Source: Albula goreensis (Eukaryota; Chordata; Actinopteri; Albuliformes; Albulidae). Taken from it: 64,000 nucleotides of DNA. Below, piece after piece: positions 58,021 to 64,000 of this stretch (positions are counted from its first letter, which is position 1; each line of letters opens with the position of its first letter). The notes below the pieces were generated by a model, which saw nothing but the letters and a program-made list of their open reading frames with translations, did not search any database and was not told where the DNA came from. A program made the translations under genes and the position numbers. The stretch spans positions 5,091,146 to 5,155,145 of the forward strand of contig CM040743.1 of the NCBI GenBank assembly GCA_022829145.1. Reading direction: 5' to 3'.

Positions 58021-58719
58021 ACCATAGGCGAATAGGCAAGTAGAGTTCCAGGGACCAGAGATGTGAAAACTCAAGACTTGACAGGGAAGTTCATTATGCT
58101 ATATACTGTATATAAAGTTATTGTTATTGAATAAAGTTCAAAGGACACCAAAAACTGATAAACGTATATGCTGACAATGTTAACCCTCACTTTGTGGGAA
58201 TGCTTTCAGAACCTGAAATTTTTGGTTGGTGAACTGCAGAAATGTCTACAGGGTTAAGGTATTTAAAATTATTACCAGATGCTGGCCTGTCTCTTGATGA
58301 ATCTGAATTTCACAATGAGTTGAAAAGCTCTGTGCACACAGTACAGATCTGTGGCCAGACTGCGAGTCTCACGGCCCGGCCTGAACACCAGACCTTCCGA
58401 AGAAACGCCTGACCAAAGACAGGCTCATTCCGTCCCTGTGGGAATTCTGCCCTGCCGTTATCCGAAGTCACATTCCTGCGGATAAGGCGAACAGGAGAAG
58501 GAGATATCCGCATCTAATGCCGGGCGCTGTTGACGTGTCGATGAAACCGAACACGAATGCCCTCCATTCTTTTCTGCAAACTAGATTTCTGTGTTTCGGA
58601 TTCCACTTCTCAGGTACGGCTGCCTCTGAGAAAAGACGGCTAAAAACAACCCTGGCAGAGACGGAGCTGAAAACCTCTCTCCACATTCAGCTCTGCACAG
58701 CCAGACCTTACAAAGCAAC

Positions 58720-58805
58720 GCTCTCAAACTCCAGCCCTGGAGGGCCACAGTATTCTTTAGTGTCTTTCAGTTCACAGGTGCTTAACTGAGGACATTGATT
58801 GGCAT
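58720..58805. mobile_element. One end of a hAT-like MITE
   Basis: 'caaactccagccctggaggg' then ccacagt is a terminal sequence type frequent in fish; it matches the element at 63215-63440. The opposite end was not found. Confidence 0.4.
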
Positions 58806-59075
58806 CCACCTGCTACATTTACAGGCCATAAATTTCAGGAAATCACAAGGAAATGTCAGTGGTTATAGAGCAGATGTCACACATGTGGACCCAGAACTAG
58901 TAATGGTTGAAAAGAGGTTTCATGAATCCCGTGCTATGCTTAGCGCATACTGAAAAACATTCAGTACATTTCTTTGGCTGCTATATTCTGGTTTGACATT
59001 GGCTATGTAACATGTGCACTCATTAAACTTTTTAATTTGTACTTGTGAATTATACATCATGGAATTCGGTTGTGG

Positions 59076-59077
<2 letters not shown>

Positions 59078-59107
<30 letters not shown>
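59078..59107. repeat. (AG)n microsatellite
   Basis: About fifteen AG units. Confidence 0.95.
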
Positions 59108-59109
<2 letters not shown>

Positions 59110-60106
59110 TATGCAATGTCTGATATTCAAAAACCAACTAACAATTAACAATACCATAGTAACCACAGAGTTTCAGAAGGGCAATACTTTAATTAGCATC
59201 AAATAAAGTCGACCAAATAATAAATCAAATTGAGTGAAAGATTTTGAAGAAGATGATGACAAATTTGCCAACCAAGCAAAATTAAAATACTATGTTAAAA
59301 GGAACCCCAAACTGGCAGAATAGTTCTCAACTGCACGGACACAAAATAGAGACAGATTATTACCAGCTATAAACTCAGTGATCACAGCCCTGGAATTGAA
59401 AGAAGATAACAAACCAGGCAACCCAAACTAGACACTGTGAGACAGGAGGGATAGAAACAGAGATACCTTTCCCCCAACGCTACAGTAAACATGCAAAAAC
59501 TCACCTGGATTTACACATTTCAATACATTAACTAACACAGAAAATGTCCTGTTTTACTGGGTGATGCACATACAGTCTCACCAGCTGTTTTACATGTAAG
59601 AGCCTGCCATTGTCAAAGAAACTCAACAACTTCCAGGTTAACAGAAACGTTCAATCTGTCTGTCACATACATATATACAGTATATGAGATATGAGAGAAA
59701 CGACGGCTCACGCCTACATCTCCCTAACTTCATTTCACATGGAAATAGAAACTTGTTTTTTTTTCCCAAGATCATGTCATTGTTTTAAGGAGCATGAGAT
59801 ACTCTTTGCTTTTGTCGTTGAGAGAATAAGAGGTTTGATGATGGTGTTCCTCTGGATTCCGGAATATCAAAGCAGGTGTGTAATTACCGTCGCAGTTGAC
59901 ATAGACCCGCTACGATCCTCTCTCTCAGTCACTGCATCTCTCTGTCACATCAAAGCCGTCAGCATTCTTCCTGAGTTTTTTAACTATTCAAAACCAAGAG
60001 AATGACAATCAAACCAAGGACAATGTACCTCAAACAGGCCGTTGGTTAAATAACTGTGCGCTTATAATTTGACAAAGTCTTACATAATGTGGAGACAAGC
60101 TGAAAA

Positions 60107-60107
<1 letters not shown>

Positions 60108-60169
<62 letters not shown>

Positions 60170-60585
60170 CTGTGTACATATGTGTGTACACATGTCTTTT
60201 TGAGTGTGTTTACATGCAGGCAAGGATGCATCTGAGTTTGTGTATGCGTTTGTGTGTGTGTATCTGTGTTTGGCTTTATGTCATGCGTACATGTATTTGT
60301 ATGTGAATGTGTGCATGTGTATGAGTGTTTGTGTGTGTGTGTGAGTGTGTGTGTGTGTGTGTGGGAGCATGTCTCATATGTTGTATGCATGCATGTGCAT
60401 GTGTATACATGTGTACCTCTATGTATTTGCATGCTAGTGAACGTATGCATGTGTGAGTATGTGTACATGTGTATTTGTGAATGTGTATATGTGTGCATGG
60501 ACATGCATGTGTGAGTATGTGTGCATGTGTATTTGTGAATGTGTATATGCATGCATGGACATGCATGTGTGTGTATATGTGTGTT
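60108..60585. repeat. TG-rich satellite
   Basis: A perfect (TG)n of about 58 bp (60110-60168) followed by 400 bp of degenerate TG/ATG/CATG repeats, including the tandem blocks gtgcatgtgtatttgtgaat near 60464 and 60522. Confidence 0.9.
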
Positions 60586-60701
60586 GGAGATGCTGAGGAA
60601 GGCCACACCACCCACAGCTGAAGAACACAGATCCTGCTGCTGGGGTAACCCTGAGTTACACAGCAGAGCAGCTCCTGAATGAGAGACTCCCAGAGCCCAC
60701 C

Positions 60702-60909
60702 ATGGAAGGGCCTGTTTACCCCTCTCTCCCCCATCCCTGTCTCCACCCGGGCTTCCTGCCTGTCAGCCTTAGGACCATCTCTTCATCAACGAGCGGAAAG
60801 GACATGCCGCCACCAAGCTACGCTAGCTTGCCTGCTCACTCGCTCGCTAACCTGGCCTGGTCCCAAACGCTGAGCCGGCGGAATGCTTCCGCTAGCCCTC
60901 CGCGCCGCG
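60702..60909 (+). CDS. Candidate first coding exon of an unidentified plus-strand gene
   Basis: Seen: an ATG at 60702 in a near-perfect Kozak context (cccaccATGG) opens 69 codons, then the donor CCGCG|gtaagc at 60909/60910 in phase 1. The exon lies at the edge of a CpG-rich block (about 60830-61080), as expected of a promoter-proximal exon. The peptide starts MEGPVYPSLPHPCLHPGF, is rich in Pro and Ser, contains a PPxY-type motif (PPPSYASLP), and ends in SRRNASASPPRR. I do not recognise the family. The next exon-like segment at 62861 is in the matching phase. It would be transcribed away from JCAD, with the rest of the gene to the right of the window. It could still be a chance ORF in GC-rich DNA. 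Confidence 0.42.
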
Positions 60910-61080
60910 GTAAGCACCCTACACACCGCTGTGCTCCAGAACCAGGCCGCTCCCCCTCCCCTCTCCCCCCTCGCCCCTCTCCCCCGCTCCCCTCCCCTGC
61001 CTCTCCTCTCCTCTCGTGCGCACATGCTACAGGGAATCCGGGAGGTTTACCCACGCTACCATGCTCCAACTGAGGCAGCG
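60830..61080. promoter_or_regulatory. CpG-rich block around the candidate plus-strand first exon
   Basis: GC-rich with clustered CpG (gagccggcggaatgcttccg, cctccgcgccgcgg), overlapping the donor end of the exon at 60702-60909 and continuing into a C-rich tract. It fits a promoter-proximal region. Confidence 0.35.
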
Positions 61081-61117
61081 CGCAGGAGCACAGCTGCTGG
61101 AGCACGGTCGCGCTAAC

Positions 61118-61202
61118 AAGGAAGTACAGAGAGAGAGAGAAAGAAGGGGGAGAGAGAGGAAGAGAGGAAGAGAGAGAGCAACATAGAGAGGAAGCAGGGG
61201 AT

Positions 61203-61234
<32 letters not shown>

Positions 61235-61250
61235 GAGAGTGAGAGAGAAT
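61118..61250. repeat. GA-rich low-complexity tract
   Basis: Imperfect GA repeats with gaagagagg blocks, inside the proposed intron of the plus-strand gene. Confidence 0.9.
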
Positions 61251-61424
61251 CTTACCTCAGAACCAAAGTGGGGTGGAGCTGCTCTGTCCCTTCAGAAGAC
61301 TAGGAAGCGCTGAGCTTGGAAAAACAAAAAAAGAAGAGAACAACCCAAACAGGAGAAAGGATGTCAGCTCTCCCCACTCCACTGTGCTTCATACCGATTC
61401 CACATCAGCGTCTTTCCTGCAGCC

Positions 61425-61690
61425 TCCTCTCTCTCTCTTTCTCTCTCTATCCTTCTATCTCTATCGCTCTTCCTCTCTCTATCTCTCTCTCATACCCTAT
61501 ATAACTCTCTCTCTCTCCTTCTATGTCTTTCTCTCTCTATCTCTCTCCCTCCCTCTCTCTCTCTCTCTCATTCCCTATAGAAGTTTCTCTCTCTCTCTCT
61601 CCTTCTACGTCTTTCTCTCTCTATCTCTCTCCCTCCCTCTCTCTCTCTCTCATTCCCTATAGAAGTTTCTCTCTCTCTCTACCCTGCATT
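61425..61690. repeat. CT-rich tract containing an approximately 80-bp tandem repeat
   Basis: The landmark cataccctatata/cattccctatagaag recurs at 61491, 61569 and 61651 (spacings 78 and 82), so a three-copy tandem repeat is superimposed on the (CT)n tract. Confidence 0.85.
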
Positions 61691-62369
61691 TGAACTCAGG
61701 ATTCTGCCAGATGAAGGCAGGGGGTGTTGGATCTGAATCAGGAACAAACACAAACTTCTTGTCATCCCTCCATCCCTTGGTATCTTTCACTCTCATTCTC
61801 GCTCATTTGTTCAATTCCCCTCTCCCTTTTCATGACAACATGCAAAGGTGACCCCCCCCCCCATCAAACGTACAGAGGGATGCTTCCAAGCACCGTTTCG
61901 TTTGTTTGTTTTTATGCTGCCCCGTCTAATTCTCACACAGCTGTTATCCTGTTATATCTTAGCAAATGCTGAAATCAAAGGTGGAGAATTCCAGAGGGGG
62001 AAAGATCTCTCACCTCACATCAGAATCATATGTGGAACTAAAAGAGATGGTGTGTCTCTCTTCATGGACAGCCAGTCTGTAGGCAGGTTCTTGGTGCCGG
62101 CCAGTTATCCTCTGTCTGTTAGCTAATTATTGAATAATGATCTGAGTGTACACACCAATACCCATTAACTCATAAATTAGACCGCAGAAAAATGAAGGTG
62201 CACAAGAACAATATTTATATGTCTTTCATCAAAAACTGTCAAAAACTATACCTCAAATTTCAGAGCACATAACTGATTCAAGTCCTACTTGGGTAAAAAG
62301 TCAAACTAGATTGGAGTTTGAGGGCCAGAAGTTGGCATGAAAAGTTGGCAAGAGAAATGGTCCTCCTTG

Positions 62370-62383
62370 CCTCTAGATGGCAG
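62370..62383 (+). promoter_or_regulatory. CTCF-like motif
   Basis: cctctagatggcag matches the CTCF core at 13 of 14 positions; it lies in the proposed intron of the plus-strand gene. Confidence 0.35.
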
Positions 62384-62860
62384 CGGCCAGCACCAGAGGA
62401 ACAATGACTTTGATGGATCCAACACAGCCACAAATACCCCAGATGCCAATTTAATTAAAAGAAAATAAACTCAGTCATTTCCCAGCATAAGCATCGCCTT
62501 AAGAGAGTCTGCTCTGTTTCCTCGAAATCAGATACGACCATCTCAGATCGTATTACCCACATCTCCCATCAACAAATATAACAATCAATCATTTGACCAC
62601 ATGCACTCACAGACACACAAACACAAACACTACAGAAATCTGCCAATCAGTGTGAACATGGGTGGCCACAATCAACATAATATTTTATTTAATATATTCT
62701 GTAAACCTCAGGTGAAAAACATTTAGAAGGGAACTGTTGTGGAAAAAAAAAACGGGGAAATTTTCATGGAAAAAGAAAAAAAAGAGTTGTAACTACAGTG
62801 CAGCTGTGACTTTATCTTTGTGAGTTTCTTTTGTCTTTGTTTACTTTGTTGTTGCTGCAG

Positions 62861-62977
62861 GTTCTACAGCACTGATGATGGACAGGAAAACAGTGAAGTT
62901 GTCTCCTGGACAGGGGAAATGTATTTTTCTGAGGGAGACTGATGAAATAACCATTGAGGCTGAGCTGGGGGCAGGAG
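62861..62977 (+). CDS. Candidate second coding exon of the same unidentified gene
   Basis: A long pyrimidine-rich acceptor, ending ttgttgttgctgcag at 62860, is followed by a 117-nt segment and the donor GGAG|gtaagg at 62977/62978. Entered in phase 1 it is fully open and reads STALMMDRKTVKLSPG, then GKCIFLRETDEITIEAELG; the other two frames contain stops. 117 nt is a multiple of three, so the exon is symmetric. Phase 1 entry is exactly what the donor at 60909 requires. The composition (mixed charged and hydrophobic residues, no simple repeat) is protein-like. The family is not recognised; no convincing next exon was found before the window ends. Confidence 0.42.
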
Positions 62978-63214
62978 GTAAGGGCATACAAGAACATTCA
63001 ACTTCTACCACAAACTACAAACCTGCAACATTTACAAGTGAATAAAGAAAACCCTCCATTTATTTAACATATTGTCCAAAATATGGGACAATGTGTCCCT
63101 TTTGCCCCAAACACCTGGAACATCTGAAAAGGGACCGAGATGTGGAACTGATGTGGAAAAAAAGATTTGTGGTCACCCTAAATATTTACATAAATGACGT
63201 AAAATTGCCGATAG

Positions 63215-63440
63215 CAGGTTTCTCAGACTCAGGTACTGGAAGGCCACAGTGTCAGATCGGTGTTTGTTTTGGTTCCCTTCCGAACGGCAGTCAGTTTTAA
63301 GCACTGAAAAAAAGGGTGTGTGGAATGGACTCTCTCTCTCTCTCTCGCCATTCAGTGATATAATAAATCACTTAAATGCTGAAGCCCACCAAAAAGCAGC
63401 AGACGCTGCAGCCTTCCAGGGCTGGAGTCTCACACCCCTG
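63215..63440. mobile_element. hAT-like MITE with inverted ends
   Basis: Left end tcagactcaggtactggaag (about 63218), right end agggctggagtctcacaccc (about 63419) which is its inverted counterpart. A (TC)n tract lies inside. The same end (caaactccagccctggaggg) occurs at about 58727. Confidence 0.45.
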
Positions 63441-63809
63441 CAGTGGCGTATCCGAAAGTTTCGACTGCAATCCGCACACTTCGGTGCAGGAGCCGCTGCT
63501 CGTGCACTGCACCAAAACCCAGCTGACCCACAGGCCCTCTCGAGCTGGAGCCTGACACCCAGGTCTCCATACCATGTCCCGACTGCGGGGGTTGGATTAC
63601 CGGGTAGGGATGTGTAGAATTTAGCAAGTGATAATGTGAAAGGTTAAAGGATAGATGGGGTCAGATTCAACTATAACAGAAGAAGAACATTGCATTCTTA
63701 ACCATGCTATGTCCATGCTACGCAGGAGAATCACCAGTTTTCAATATGATGAGTCTGGTGCGTGATTACGTATGAGATAACGTAAGAAGAGTTTGAAAAT
63801 ATGGGGCCA

Positions 63810-63935
63810 GAGCAAACATGGCAGGTTGAGAACACTCAAATGATTGGCCAGTTCAGTGCTGAGTGACATCACAAACCAGCACAGCCTGTGGATCCTCCAG
63901 GAGCAGGAAAGAGAACCACTGTTTTAAATGTGTGC
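63810..63935. mobile_element. Degenerate MITE-like segment
   Basis: It begins ggttgagaacactcaaatg and ends near 'tcctccaggagcaggaaaga' then gaaccactg, which resembles an inverted pair of the same terminal family. Weakly supported. Confidence 0.25.
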
Positions 63936-64000
63936 CATCACCACAGAGGAACATACAGCATACATAAGTGATAAGTCCTATTCTTATGTTGTGTTATATG

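Larger units (their letters stand above)
47761..60701. other. No gene recognised; repeats and one CpG island
   Basis: Holds the CpG island at 51340-51560, SINEs, a foldback MITE, the CA minisatellite, the LTR-like block and the 41-bp repeat. The blocks 49780-50080 and 54940-55100 and 58340-58690 are unique and comparatively CpG-rich but could not be assigned. Confidence 0.45.
62978..64000. other. Right edge: MITEs, no further exon identified
   Basis: Two MITE-like segments (63215-63440, 63810-63935). The 122-codon plus-strand ORF at 63249-63617 overlaps the first MITE and is not taken as coding. Confidence 0.4.

Noticed and set aside
58517-58789. 90-codon plus-strand ORF followed by an internal caggtacgg donor-like site
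   Set aside because: Its 3' part runs into a MITE terminus and no partner exon or good start context was found.
60046-60746. ORFs of 156 and 189 codons on the minus strand
   Set aside because: Translations of the TG-rich satellite.

Overview
The window is nuclear DNA of a ray-finned fish, most likely a teleost. Three things support this: one recognisable spliced vertebrate gene in its fish form (JCAD), many copies of a fish-type SINE/LINE tail around the core 'catttagcagacgctcttatccagag', and abundant CA/TG and CT/GA microsatellites with degenerate foldback and hAT-like elements. Coding density is very low. Nothing looks prokaryotic: there are no operons, rRNA, tRNA or CRISPR.

The securely identified gene is JCAD (junctional cadherin 5-associated protein, formerly KIAA1462), on the minus strand. 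Its coding sequence runs from the ATG at 35758 to the TAG at 20937 in three coding exons. These are a short N-terminal exon (35758-35331), a 4.4 kb central exon (26659-22277) and a 35-nt terminal exon (20971-20937), with good splice sites in compatible phase. The central exon is not open in one frame. It needs one extra base at each of two places (about 26428-26360 and 22853-22740), after which the three exons add up to 1,616 codons. These are either assembly errors in GC-rich DNA or real lesions in this allele. A 5' UTR part of exon 2 carries a 15-codon upstream ORF, and a donor-bounded block ending at 47600 is a candidate leader exon.

Layout: 1-20.3 kb has no secure gene. It holds repeats, a CpG-rich block near 3.2-3.4 kb, a LINE 3' end at 7.7-8.1 kb, a hAT-like MITE at 9.4 kb, several conserved-looking noncoding blocks, and one exon-like ORF with a poly(A) signal at 13.7 kb. 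20.3-35.9 kb is JCAD; its 8.7 kb intron holds a 76-bp minisatellite, a large CA cluster and a MEF2-like palindrome. 36-60.6 kb is mainly repeats (a CR1/L2/Rex-type LINE remnant, SINEs, MITEs, an LTR-like block, a CA minisatellite) plus a CpG island at 51.4 kb. 60.6-63 kb contains two phase-compatible exon-like segments on the plus strand, the first with an excellent Kozak start inside a CpG-rich block. They are probably the 5' end of an unidentified gene transcribed away from JCAD and running past the window edge.

JCAD is a scaffold at endothelial cell-cell junctions; no other gene here can be tied to it functionally. I saw no clearly new biological system. The most useful second looks are the JCAD frame breaks, the unidentified plus-strand gene start, the orphan terminal exon at 13.7 kb, a small repeat family of four copies (one of which may supply the JCAD poly(A) signal), and paired RFX-type motifs at 10.7 kb.
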